Part shown: positions 25,137 through 32,749 of the stretch, piece by piece | How positions within the stretch are numbered: position 1 is the first letter of the stretch | How the letters are laid out: each line of letters starts with the position of its first letter | Origin: an uncultured Collinsella sp. | GTDB lineage: Bacteria > Actinomycetota > Coriobacteriia > Coriobacteriales > Coriobacteriaceae | Assembly: GCA_958450865.1 (NCBI GenBank) | Contig: CAUDNY010000001.1 | Coordinates: 434,001-498,000 of the forward strand | DNA length: 64,000 nt | Direction: 5' to 3' | Program-made: the position numbers and the translations under genes | Notes under the pieces: generated by a model | Seen by the model: the letters and a program-made list of their open reading frames with translations, nothing else | What the model was told of the DNA's origin: nothing | Databases searched by the model: none

Positions 25137-26114
25137 TTGAAGACTGTTCATGTTGCCGCTGGGATCATTCGCAAGGAAGGATCTGACGAGCTGCTTGCCG
25201 TGCAGCGCGGCTACGGCGACATGCAGGGACTTTGGGAGTTCCCAGGCGGCAAGCTCATGCGCGGCGAGACGCCCGAAGACGCCGTACGCCGCGAGCTCAT
25301 GGAAGAGCTACAGGTCAAAGTCACCAACCTGCGCGATTTCTATACCGTTGAGTACGACTACCCCGATTTCCATCTCTCCATGGAGTGTTACTACTGCTCG
25401 CTCGCTGATGAATCCGATGAGCCCCAGAAGCACGACCGCCAGCTCGATATCCGCTGGATTCCGCGCACCTCGCTTGCCACCGTTGAGTGGATGCCCGCCG
25501 ACAAGGGGCTTATCGATGCTCTGATTGAATTAAAGGAAGATCGGCTTGAGGCTAACGGCGCCGAGGCCACCGCGGCAGACGAATCTGCTACCAAGCCCAA
25601 ACGTAAACCTAAGCGCCGCAGCAAAAGGCGTCCCAAGCCCGGCCTGCTGGACGGCATCGATACCTCGGACCTTTCCGCTGACGAGCGTGAACTCGTCCGC
25701 CGTCGCGCCGCCATCAAAAAGTCCATGAAGGGCAACAAGCGCGCCAACACCAGGCCCGAGCTGCTCGTACGACAGCGTCTGCGCGCAGCGGGCCTTACGG
25801 GCTATCGCTTGGAATGGAAGGTTCCCGGCAAGCCCGACATCGCCTTCCCCGGCCGCAAGATCGCCATCTTCGTCAACGGCTGTTTTTGGCATCGCTGCCC
25901 CAAGTGCAATCCCAGCCAGCCCAAGCGCAACGTTGAGTTTTGGGAGGCAAAGTTCCGTCGCAACGTTGAGCGCGACCGCACCGCCGTGGCAGCACTCACT
26001 CAAATGGGCTGGACGCCCATAACCATCTGGGAATGCGAACTCAAAAAGGACCGCATCGACACCACCATGGAAAAGGTCATCGAGCAGGTGCGCGCCGCAG
26101 AGCCGCAGCGCTAA
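25137..26114 (+). CDS. NUDIX hydrolase-Vsr endonuclease fusion protein
   Basis: A 325-residue two-domain protein. Residues 1-135 are a MutT-like NUDIX domain: the box runs from Gly38 to Val60 (GKLMRGETPEDAVRREL then MEELQV), with Gln where the consensus has Gly. Residues 150-170 are a Lys/Arg-rich linker (PKRKPKRRSKRRPKPG). Residues 185-320 match very-short-patch repair endonuclease: NTRPELLVRQRLRAAG, VPGKPDIAF (Asp234), FVNGCFWHRC (His252), C254, C257, FWEAKFRRNVERD, and IWECEL (Cys300), consistent with its zinc site. The start is a TTG six bases after GAGAGGA; no in-frame ATG fits. No dcm methylase is adjacent. A combined role in oxidised-nucleotide cleaning and mismatch repair is inference. 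Confidence 0.85.
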   Translation: MKTVHVAAGIIRKEGSDELLAVQRGYGDMQGLWEFPGGKLMRGETPEDAVRRELMEELQVKVTNLRDFYTVEYDYPDFHLSMECYYCSLADESDEPQKHDRQLDIRWIPRTSLATVEWMPADKGLIDALIELKEDRLEANGAEATAADESATKPKRKPKRRSKRRPKPGLLDGIDTSDLSADERELVRRRAAIKKSMKGNKRANTRPELLVRQRLRAAGLTGYRLEWKVPGKPDIAFPGRKIAIFVNGCFWHRCPKCNPSQPKRNVEFWEAKFRRNVERDRTAVAALTQMGWTPITIWECELKKDRIDTTMEKVIEQVRAAEPQR

Positions 26115-26301
26115 CAGCGAGCATTCACACGCTCCGTACGTCCGCGCCACATCCACGTCACAAACCTTAGAAAGCCCTTAAGCCCAAAACCTTTCAAGAG
26201 TGTTACTCAATACCTCTGACCTGCAGTTTCATCGTAACACCAAACCAGGTTAAGCCTTTCTTTAGCGCTTCTTTGCGGCAGCCGCGGCATAATACAGCCA
26301 A

Positions 26302-26331
26302 CGCACGGGACCTAGCAGCACACCCCGTGCG
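26302..26331 (+). repeat. Hairpin in the leader of a small gene
   Basis: CGCACGGG and CCCGTGCG pair across a 14-base loop, about 35 nt before the small gene at 26368. A CATAATAC sequence just upstream could be a minus-10 box. The rest of the 26115-26367 gap shows nothing else I can support. Confidence 0.35.
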
Positions 26332-26367
26332 CAACCTTTTGGTGGACATCGAGGAGGCCGCATAAGC

Positions 26368-26577
26368 ATGCATTCTTCCAATGACGCAGCACAGCAGCCA
26401 TCCCTAAAACATGCAGACCTTTTCTCCTTCCCCCCGACACAGAGAAACGGCCTCCTCGACTCCCCAACCTCACAGCAAAAACGCTCAACCGATCAAAGCC
26501 TCAACCTGCAGGCCTCATTAAAAAAGCTCCAAGCATCCCTAGACAAAACATTCCCCAACCAAGCTAGGGCATTCTAG
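26368..26577 (+). CDS. Small protein of unknown function (69 residues)
   Basis: Not recognised. The sequence is polar and Ser/Gln/Lys-rich (MHSSNDAAQQPSLKHADLF at the start, LNLQASLKKLQASLDKTF near the end, which could form an amphipathic helix). It has no membrane segment. GAGGAGG lies 12 bases before the ATG, longer than ideal. Codon use has more A-ending codons than the neighbours, so it could be recently acquired or not a true gene. It stands alone between the NUDIX-Vsr gene and a large palindrome. Confidence 0.4.
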   Translation: MHSSNDAAQQPSLKHADLFSFPPTQRNGLLDSPTSQQKRSTDQSLNLQASLKKLQASLDKTFPNQARAF

Positions 26578-26645
26578 CCCCTCATCAACAAAGCGCCCCG
26601 CGCGCCCCACCCTTCCAGCCATAACGCCACAAGGGCGATTGAGCA

Positions 26646-26798
26646 GGACGGCTTGGGCGGGTCCCCGTACTTAGTTTCCAAAATCATTCCGCAGCGCGAA
26701 GGCCCCCGTTGCCAACGCTTCGTAGAAGCGAGGCAACGGGGGCCTTCATGCGCGAGGACGTTTTGGAAACTAAGTACGGGGACCCGCCCAAGCCGTCC
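26646..26798. repeat. Large palindromic element, 38-bp perfect arms with nested terminator-like hairpin
   Basis: Positions 26646-26683 and 26761-26798 are perfect reverse complements over 38 bp (outer end GGACGGCTTGGGCGGG, inner end TTAGTTTCCAAAA). Inside, 26698-26713 and 26732-26747 form a second perfect 16-bp stem (GAAGGCCCCCGTTGCC) whose loop contains a further CGCTTC/GAAGCG hairpin. The inner stem probably ends transcription of the aldolase gene. The overall plan resembles a MITE or a large REP-type element. Confidence 0.8.
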
Positions 26799-26822
26799 GG
26801 TGGGATCAGAGTACCCTTGCTG

Positions 26823-27680
26823 TTACTCCGCCTTGCCCACAGAGTTGAGGTTGGTCATGCGGATCTTAACCAGCTCGGTGATCTCGCGCATGCCCTCCTT
26901 GGCCGGCTTCTTGGGGTCGAAGCAGGCAGGGTTCTCGGCCATGTAGGCCATGAAGCCCTTGGTGTAGGCCTGACGCAGCTCGGTGGCGTAGTTAACCTTG
27001 CAGATGCCGTTCTTCACAGCCTCGGCAACCTGCTCATCGGGCACACCGGAGGTGCCGTGCAGAACCAGCGGCACGTCGACGGCGTCGCGGATGGCCTTGA
27101 CCACGGACTGCTCGATGTGCGGATCGCTCGTGTACACACCGTGGCTGGTGCCAACGCCGATGGCCAGCGAGGTACAGCCGGTACGCTCGACGAACTCCTT
27201 GGCCTCGGCCGGATCGGTGTAGGGGCTCTCGCCCTCAACCGCAGGGCCGTCGTCCTCCTTGCCGCCAACCTTGCCGAGCTCGGCCTCGACGGGCACGCCC
27301 ATGGCGCGGCCAGCGTCGGCGACGGACTTGGTCAGAGCGATGTTGTCCTCGAAGGACTCGTGCGAACCGTCGATCATGACGGAGGTGTAGCCCGTGCGGA
27401 AAGCCTGCATGCAGCGGTCATAGCCATCGCCGTGATCGAGGTGCAGGGCAACGGGCACGGAAGCGCGCTCGGCGGCAGCCTTGACCATGCCATAGAAGTA
27501 ATCCAGGCCAGCGGTCTTAATGGTGCCCGGGGTGGTCTGCATGATGACGGGGGACTTGGTCTCCTCGGCAGCGGCCAGAACGGCCATAACAAACTCGAGG
27601 TTCTCGACGTTGAACGCGCCGACGGCGTAGTGGCCGGCCTGAGCGTCCTTGAGCATCTTTTCGGTGGTAACAAGTGCCAT
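26823..27680 (-). CDS. Class II ketose-bisphosphate aldolase (fructose/tagatose type)
   Basis: A 285-residue zinc-dependent aldolase. AFNVENLEFV near residues 22-31, the metal ligand segment VALHLDHGDGYDRC near 76-89, SVMIDGSHESFEDN, EAELGKVGGKEDD and VLHGTSGVPDEQ near 205 are all in place. The TTPGT and GICKVNYATELR segments look closer to GatY/KbaY tagatose-bisphosphate aldolases than to Bacillus FbaA. The start at MALVTT is supported by GGAGAGGAG. It stands alone, divergent from a DeoR regulator. It may be the missing last step of the tagatose-6-phosphate route encoded elsewhere in the window, or the glycolytic aldolase, or both. Confidence 0.88.
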   Translation of the reverse strand: MALVTTEKMLKDAQAGHYAVGAFNVENLEFVMAVLAAAEETKSPVIMQTTPGTIKTAGLDYFYGMVKAAAERASVPVALHLDHGDGYDRCMQAFRTGYTSVMIDGSHESFEDNIALTKSVADAGRAMGVPVEAELGKVGGKEDDGPAVEGESPYTDPAEAKEFVERTGCTSLAIGVGTSHGVYTSDPHIEQSVVKAIRDAVDVPLVLHGTSGVPDEQVAEAVKNGICKVNYATELRQAYTKGFMAYMAENPACFDPKKPAKEGMREITELVKIRMTNLNSVGKAE

Positions 27681-27917
27681 GAGCGTTTGCTCCTCTCCCT
27701 CGCCCGCATCTGGACATCGGGCGTAGTTGTTCACAAGGTGTTTTACCTTGCGTTTTGCTGCGCTTATTGTATGAAATTCAACGGGTATGCATGTGTGAGA
27801 TATTGTCATCGCGCGAGGTCCAACCTTCATTTTTGAAAAGCAAACGGAAGGGGTCGAACCCGAGCGCGCGTGTTCGAAATTGAGTTTTGGGCCTTGATCA
27901 TCTTTCTTTTATAGAAA

Positions 27918-27948
27918 AAGTAAGTAATCGAAAGGCGTTTTCTTACTT
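27918..27948. promoter_or_regulatory. DeoR-type operator candidate
   Basis: AAGTAAG and CTTACTT form an inverted repeat with 17-base spacing, overlapping CGAAA repeats (27929 and 27963 regions) of the type bound by DeoR-family proteins. It is in the 335-bp divergent region between the aldolase and the DeoR gene. The region is AT-rich and otherwise gene-free. Confidence 0.4.
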
Positions 27949-28015
27949 AAAAAGAAAATGAACGAAAATAGACTCAACACAATTCCTGCAAATTTCAGAC
28001 GATGATGGAGCAGCT

Positions 28016-28819
28016 ATGGCCCATGCAACAACCCGAGCTTTCGCCGATGAGCGTCGTTCCGCCATTATGGAAATGCTCGAACATAACGCCTCGGTGCAGG
28101 TAGCAGAAATCGCCCAGACCTTTGGCGTGTCCTCCGTTACCGCCCGTGCCGACCTAGACGCGCTCGCCGAGTCCGGCAAGCTGCGCCGCACGCATGGCGG
28201 CGCTGTGTCGCTCCAGAAGCGCCTGACCGTATCCACCCAGGATCGCCGTATCAACGTCAATGTTGCCGCCAAGCAGGCCATCGCACAAAGCGCCATCGAA
28301 CTCGTCGGCAATGGTGACACCCTGCTCGTCGACTCGGGCACCACCGCGCTTGAATTTGTCCGCCTGCTCGACCAGCGCGACGGCATCACCGTCATCACGG
28401 CCGACATCACCATCGCCGATTATATCGACGAGAGCATGCCCTCGGTCGATGTCGTCATGCTGGGCGGGGCACTGCGCAAAGGTCATCGCTATCTGTACGG
28501 CCCACTTACCATGCAGGCGCTCCAAATGGTCCACGCCGATCTTGCCGTCATGTGCCCTGGCGCTTTTGTTCCCGGCTGCGGCTTTACGACCGACTTTCCG
28601 CAGATGGCCGAGACCAAAGCGGCTATGGTCGGTGCCGCCCGTCAAAGTGTCGCCCTCATGGACGCCAGCAAGGTTAACGGACGCGGCATGTACCGCTTTG
28701 CCGAACTGACCGATGTCAACACCATCGTGATGGACCGTGATCCCGACGATGCCGTCGCCACCTCAATCGCCGAGGCCACCGACGACGCCCGCCCGAACCT
28801 CATCATCGCCGGCGCTTAA
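28016..28819 (+). CDS. DeoR-family transcriptional regulator
   Basis: A 267-residue sugar-phosphate-responsive repressor. The N-terminal helix-turn-helix is near residues 26-60 (VQVAEIAQTFGVSSVTARADLDALAESGKLRRTHGGA in outline, with the family's TR-DL pattern slightly altered to TARADL). The C-terminal DeoRC domain contains GDTLLVDSGTTALEF near 100-115 and VVMLGGALRKGHRYLYGP near 148. GGAGC precedes the ATG. Divergence from the class II aldolase gene suggests it controls that gene in response to a phosphorylated sugar. Confidence 0.88.
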   Translation: MAHATTRAFADERRSAIMEMLEHNASVQVAEIAQTFGVSSVTARADLDALAESGKLRRTHGGAVSLQKRLTVSTQDRRINVNVAAKQAIAQSAIELVGNGDTLLVDSGTTALEFVRLLDQRDGITVITADITIADYIDESMPSVDVVMLGGALRKGHRYLYGPLTMQALQMVHADLAVMCPGAFVPGCGFTTDFPQMAETKAAMVGAARQSVALMDASKVNGRGMYRFAELTDVNTIVMDRDPDDAVATSIAEATDDARPNLIIAGA

Positions 28820-28823
28820 ACAA

Positions 28824-28862
28824 AAACCACCACAAAGGTGCCTGTCCCCTTTGTGGTGGTTT
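28824..28862. terminator. Bidirectional terminator
   Basis: AAACCACCACAAAGG and CCTTTGTGGTGGTTT form a perfect 15-pair stem between the DeoR gene and the convergent flavodiiron gene. The right arm is repeated at 13993-14009. Confidence 0.85.
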
Positions 28863-28885
28863 GAGCATTAAAAGTGAACGTATCG

Positions 28886-30046
28886 CTACTTGGAGAGCTC
28901 GTCAGCGAGGGCCTCGATCTGGGCGCGCGATGCGTCGTTGAGCGAACCCAGGACGGTCACTTTGTTCTGTGTCAGCGTGATGTCTTTCATGCCCTCGAGC
29001 TCCTTGGTCATAACCTTAGCGGCGGCAGGTGCCCAAGAACCGGCCTCGACGAGCGCCACGGTGCGGTTCTGGTAGGCATGCTCGGCGAGCGTGTGGATGA
29101 AGGTGCTCATAAACGGGAAGATCTCGCCCTGATAGGTGATGGAAGCGAGCACCAGGCGGTCATAGCGGAACGCATCCTCAACAGCCTCGGCCATGTCGTC
29201 GCGAGCCAGGTCAAAGACAGAGACCTTCTGGCCGCGAGCCTCGAGCGCAGATGCAAGCTCCTCAACGGCAGCCTTCAGATGGCCATACACACTCGCGTAG
29301 GCGATCGTGATGCCCTCGTCCTCGGGCTGATAGCTCGACCAGGTGTTATAGGTGTCGAGGTAGTAGCCCAGGTTCTCGGTCAGCACGGGGCCGTGGAGCG
29401 GGCAGATGATCTGGATATCCAGATCGGCAGCCTTCTTAAGCACGGCCTGCACAAACTTGCCGAACTTTCCCACGATGCCAAAGTAGTAACGGCGCGCTTC
29501 GCAAGCCCAGCCCTCGGGATCCTCGATGTCGTTGGCGCCAAACTTGCCAAAGCCGTCGGCACTAAAGAGCACCTTGTCGGTAGACTCGTAGGAGAAGAGC
29601 ACCTCGGGCCAGTGAACATTGGGGGCACCGACAAAGGTTAGGCTGTGGCCGCCCAGGTCGAGCACGTCGCCATCTTTGACGACCATCTTGCGCTCGGGGA
29701 AGTCGGTGCCAAAGTAGTTGACCATCATGCGGAAAGCACCCATGCTGGCAACAATCTGCGCCTGGGGATAGCGCTCCATAAAGGCGGCGATACCGGCGGA
29801 GTGATCGGGCTCCATGTGATGGACAACCAGGTAGTCGGGCGTACGGCCATCGAGCACGGCCTCGAGGTTGCCGAGCCACTCGTCGACAAAGCCACCGTCG
29901 ACCGAATCGGCGACAGCGATTTTATCGCCCAAGATAACGTAGCTGTTGTATGCCATACCGTTCTCGGACACGTCGTACTGGCCCTCGAACAGGTCAATGT
30001 CGTGATCGTTGACGCCAATGTAGCGGATATCCTTGGTGATCTCCAT
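28886..30046 (-). CDS. fprA: Flavodiiron protein (FprA-type oxygen/NO reductase)
   Basis: A 386-residue enzyme with an N-terminal metallo-beta-lactamase-like domain (diiron ligands in HHMEPDHSAG near residues 80-89 and later His residues) and a C-terminal flavodoxin domain from about 250 (TIAYASVYGHLKAAVEELA). It reduces O2 to water or NO to N2O in the cytoplasm using reduced rubredoxin or F420-type donors, a common defence in anaerobes. The start at MEITKD follows TAGGAGG. A perfect eight-base palindrome directly upstream is a likely operator. No rubredoxin gene is adjacent. Confidence 0.92.
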   Translation of the reverse strand: MEITKDIRYIGVNDHDIDLFEGQYDVSENGMAYNSYVILGDKIAVADSVDGGFVDEWLGNLEAVLDGRTPDYLVVHHMEPDHSAGIAAFMERYPQAQIVASMGAFRMMVNYFGTDFPERKMVVKDGDVLDLGGHSLTFVGAPNVHWPEVLFSYESTDKVLFSADGFGKFGANDIEDPEGWACEARRYYFGIVGKFGKFVQAVLKKAADLDIQIICPLHGPVLTENLGYYLDTYNTWSSYQPEDEGITIAYASVYGHLKAAVEELASALEARGQKVSVFDLARDDMAEAVEDAFRYDRLVLASITYQGEIFPFMSTFIHTLAEHAYQNRTVALVEAGSWAPAAAKVMTKELEGMKDITLTQNKVTVLGSLNDASRAQIEALADELSK

Positions 30047-30062
30047 CAGGCAAAGCCTCCTA

Positions 30063-30085
30063 GATAGACAAAAAACCTGTCTATC
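30063..30085. promoter_or_regulatory. Palindromic operator upstream of fprA
   Basis: GATAGACA and TGTCTATC, spaced by seven bases, lie between a possible TATGAT minus-10 (minus strand) and the ribosome site. It could be a repressor site or an RNA hairpin in the leader. Confidence 0.5.
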
Positions 30086-30174
30086 ATAACACTCGTCTTC
30101 ATAGCCACGGCTATCTGCCAGCATCCTTATCGATTGTTATTGAGACGGAATATACCGCTGTTGACCTACAAAAA

Positions 30175-31206
30175 CTATATGCGCGGCGCTGCTGTGCTAT
30201 GTCGAATGATGAGCTGGCCGGGAATACGAATGGCAACGGTTTTGCCCGCCGTACCCGCCTCGGGAACCGCATGCTCGAATACCTCGCGTCCGCGCTGATG
30301 TAGATCGAATCGCACGGTCGTGAGCTCGTTGTGTGCCACAAAATCATCGAGCGAATCGTCGACGCCCACCACGCTCACGTCCTCGGGCACGCGCAGACCG
30401 CCATCGCGCAGCGCGGCGATCGCGCCGTTGGCCATCTGGTCGTTTGCCGCATAGATCGCCGTCATGGTGCGGTCGTGCTCGGCCAGATACCTGCCGGCTT
30501 CGTAACCGCTGTTGGCAGACCAGTCACCCTCGAGCGGCTCTACCGGCTCGATGTGTTTACGCTCGAGTGCATCTTGCCAACCGGCGCGACGAAATTGCTC
30601 GTCGACCGAAAAGGACGGGCCGCCAATATAGCGAATCTGCTCGTGCCCCAGCTCAAACAGATGATCCATAAGCAATAACGAGCAGCCGTAATGGTCGGAA
30701 TCGACCGTGGTCACGCGCGGATGCGCGTACATGGTAACGATGACCGTGCCAATGCCCGGCAGTGGATCAAACGTCTCAAAATCAGGCGCCATGCGACTCA
30801 TGCCGATAATGATGCCGTCCACCGGTAATGCGCCCATACGACGCGTGGCCTCGGCAAGCGAGAATTCCTCGGTCTTGGACATCTCGACCAGCGTGATGGC
30901 GCAATTATGCTCGCGAGCAGCGCTGGCGATGCCGTCGATCATTGAGAGGTTGCCAAACTTGGTGACATCGTTGATGCACAGGCCGACCGAATGGTAACGG
31001 CCATCGCGCAGCGAGCGACCGGCATAACTCGGACGAAAGCCGAGCTCTTGCATCGCGGCCTGCACGCGCTGGCGCGTCTGCTCGTTAACGTTGGGCAAGC
31101 CGTTGGCGACGCGCGAAACCGTCTGCTGCGAAACACCAGCAGCGCGGGCGACGTCGGCCATGGAGATCGGACGCGTACCTGTATCGTTGGACGGGCGCCT
31201 TGCCAC
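30175..31206 (-). CDS. LacI-family regulator of the galactose operon
   Basis: A 343-residue repressor. The LacI headpiece covers residues 13-60 (ISMADVARAAGVSQQTVSRV and NVNEQTRQRVQAAMQELGFRPS), followed by a periplasmic-binding-like sugar domain with AIYAANDQMANGAIAAL near 247 and VVGVDDSLDDF near 280. It starts at GTG with GAAGGTGA upstream. It is divergent from galK-galT across a 337-bp region that holds three copies of a GTTAACGTACTC operator, so control of galK-galT is very likely. The inducer may be galactose or a phosphorylated derivative. Confidence 0.9.
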   Translation of the reverse strand: MARRPSNDTGTRPISMADVARAAGVSQQTVSRVANGLPNVNEQTRQRVQAAMQELGFRPSYAGRSLRDGRYHSVGLCINDVTKFGNLSMIDGIASAAREHNCAITLVEMSKTEEFSLAEATRRMGALPVDGIIIGMSRMAPDFETFDPLPGIGTVIVTMYAHPRVTTVDSDHYGCSLLLMDHLFELGHEQIRYIGGPSFSVDEQFRRAGWQDALERKHIEPVEPLEGDWSANSGYEAGRYLAEHDRTMTAIYAANDQMANGAIAALRDGGLRVPEDVSVVGVDDSLDDFVAHNELTTVRFDLHQRGREVFEHAVPEAGTAGKTVAIRIPGQLIIRHSTAAPRI

Positions 31207-31298
31207 TGGATCACCTTCACCCTTGCGAGATCTGAATAGCGTGAATACCAGCCCGGGCAGAAATACACCCCGCGCCGAGGCCCGCTATCGTCGGACGC

Positions 31299-31312
31299 AT
31301 GTTAACGTACTC
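31299..31312. promoter_or_regulatory. GTTAACGTACTC operator 1 (gal region)
   Basis: ATGTTAACGTACTC lies near the LacI gene and matches the core of the two stronger copies at 31420 and 31487. It would suit autoregulation of the repressor. Confidence 0.6.
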
Positions 31313-31360
31313 TACTTTTTCTATCTGCACCTCTTCTGCTTTATAAGTCCATACGGCAGT

Positions 31361-31371
31361 ACCGTTCACGG
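31361..31371. promoter_or_regulatory. ACCGTTCACGG motif in the gal region
   Basis: An exact copy of the 11-base motif also found upstream of ptcA and lacA, located between gal operators 1 and 2. Confidence 0.45.
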
Positions 31372-31419
31372 CTGTATTTCTACCGATTACCAGATTCTCA
31401 AAAAGTGACAAGCGATGTG

Positions 31420-31503
31420 TTATGAGTACGTTAACATAGCCCGTACCGTGCGGCATCGTGAACACTTGGTTCATGTCGCTTCAAGTTGTTAACGTACTCA
31501 TAA
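31420..31503. promoter_or_regulatory. Inverted pair of galactose operators 2 and 3
   Basis: TTATGAGTACGTTAACA (31420-31436) and TGTTAACGTACTCATAA (31487-31503) are exact reverse complements of 17 bp, 67 bp centre to centre. The second is 40 bp before the galK start, a position where a bound repressor would block the promoter or its exit. Two spaced sites suggest looping. Confidence 0.75.
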
Positions 31504-31543
31504 CGACGCAAAACTCCCCGTGCGCGCCAAGGAAAGGACTCCT

Positions 31544-32749
31544 ATGACCACCCCCGACGAAAAGACATTCGCCACGCTCACCAAGCTGTTTGAGGAGGAG
31601 TTTGGCCCCATCGGCGACCGCCAGGTGCTCTACGTGCACGCGCCCGGCCGTTCCGAGATCAGCGGCAACCACACCGACCACGAGGGTGGCCACGTTATCG
31701 CCGGCTCGCTCGATGTCGCCGTCGACGGCATCGCCGTGGCAACCGATTCCAACAAGGTTCGCGTAGCCGACGAGGGCTATCCCACCTTTGAAATCGCGCT
31801 CGACACGCTAGGCGTTCAGGAGTCCGAGAAGGGCACGTCCGCAAGCCTCGTGCGCGGTATGGCCCACGAGATTGCAGCCCTTGGCGTTGAGCCCCACGGC
31901 TTCGATTTCGCCTTCACCTGCTCCGTCCCCTCGGGCGGCGGCCTTTCGAGCTCTGCCGCCGTCGAGGCCGCGTACGGTCGTGCCATGGAAACCCTCTGGG
32001 GCGCGCCCGCGATTGAGCCCGTCGCACTCGCCCAGATGAGCCAGCGCACCGAGAACAACTACTACGGCAAGCCCTGCGGTCTGATGGACCAGGCCGCCGT
32101 GTGCCTGGGTGGCCTCGCCTACATGGACTTTGAGGACCAGGCTCAGCCTAAGACCCAGAAGCTCGAGCTCAACTTTGAGGATCACGGTTATGCGCTCGTG
32201 CTCGTTAAGGTTGGCGCCGACCATGTGGCAGCTACCGACGACTACGCCGCCGTTCCGCGCGAGATGCAGGACGTTGCCGCCGAGTTTGGCAAGGCACGCC
32301 TGTGCGAGGTAAACGTTGCCGACTTTGACGCCAAGCTCCCCGAGCTGCGCGCCAAGCTGGGCGACCGTGCCTGCCTGCGCGCCGTTCACTACTGGTACGA
32401 GAACGGCCTGGTCGACAAGCGCTGGGCAGCTCTGAACGCCGGCGACATCGACCAGTTCCTGGTCCTGACGCGCGAGTCCGGCGCCAGCTCTGCCATGTAC
32501 CTGCAGAATGTTGTTGCCAAGCTGGGTTCCGAGCAGCCTTCCATGTATGCCTTGGCACTGGCCGAGCATGTGCTCGACGGCCGCGGTGCCGTCCGCATCC
32601 ACGGTGGCGGCTTTGGCGGCACCATCCAGGCCTTTGTGCCGCTCGACCTGGTCGACACCTTTATCACCAAGATGAACAGTTGGCTGGGCGAGGGTTCCGC
32701 CCGTCACTACGCAATTTCTGACAAGGGGGCTTACGCGGCATGGCTGTAA
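31544..32749 (+). CDS. galK: Galactokinase
   Basis: A 401-residue GHMP kinase phosphorylating galactose to galactose 1-phosphate. The substrate motif appears as APGRSEISGNHTDHEGG near residues 31-47 and the ATP-binding loop as CSVPSGGGLSSSAAVEAAYG near 126-145. The C-terminal motif is GAVRIHGGGFGGTIQAF near 348-364. AAGGAAAGGA before the ATG of MTTPD fixes the start. It overlaps galT by ten bases, so both are made from one mRNA. Regulation by the divergent LacI protein is indicated by three shared operators. Confidence 0.95.
   Translation: MTTPDEKTFATLTKLFEEEFGPIGDRQVLYVHAPGRSEISGNHTDHEGGHVIAGSLDVAVDGIAVATDSNKVRVADEGYPTFEIALDTLGVQESEKGTSASLVRGMAHEIAALGVEPHGFDFAFTCSVPSGGGLSSSAAVEAAYGRAMETLWGAPAIEPVALAQMSQRTENNYYGKPCGLMDQAAVCLGGLAYMDFEDQAQPKTQKLELNFEDHGYALVLVKVGADHVAATDDYAAVPREMQDVAAEFGKARLCEVNVADFDAKLPELRAKLGDRACLRAVHYWYENGLVDKRWAALNAGDIDQFLVLTRESGASSAMYLQNVVAKLGSEQPSMYALALAEHVLDGRGAVRIHGGGFGGTIQAFVPLDLVDTFITKMNSWLGEGSARHYAISDKGAYAAWL

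Noticed and set aside
31481..31693. 70-codon minus-strand frame before galK
   Set aside because: Antisense to the start of galK and its leader, without a start signal.
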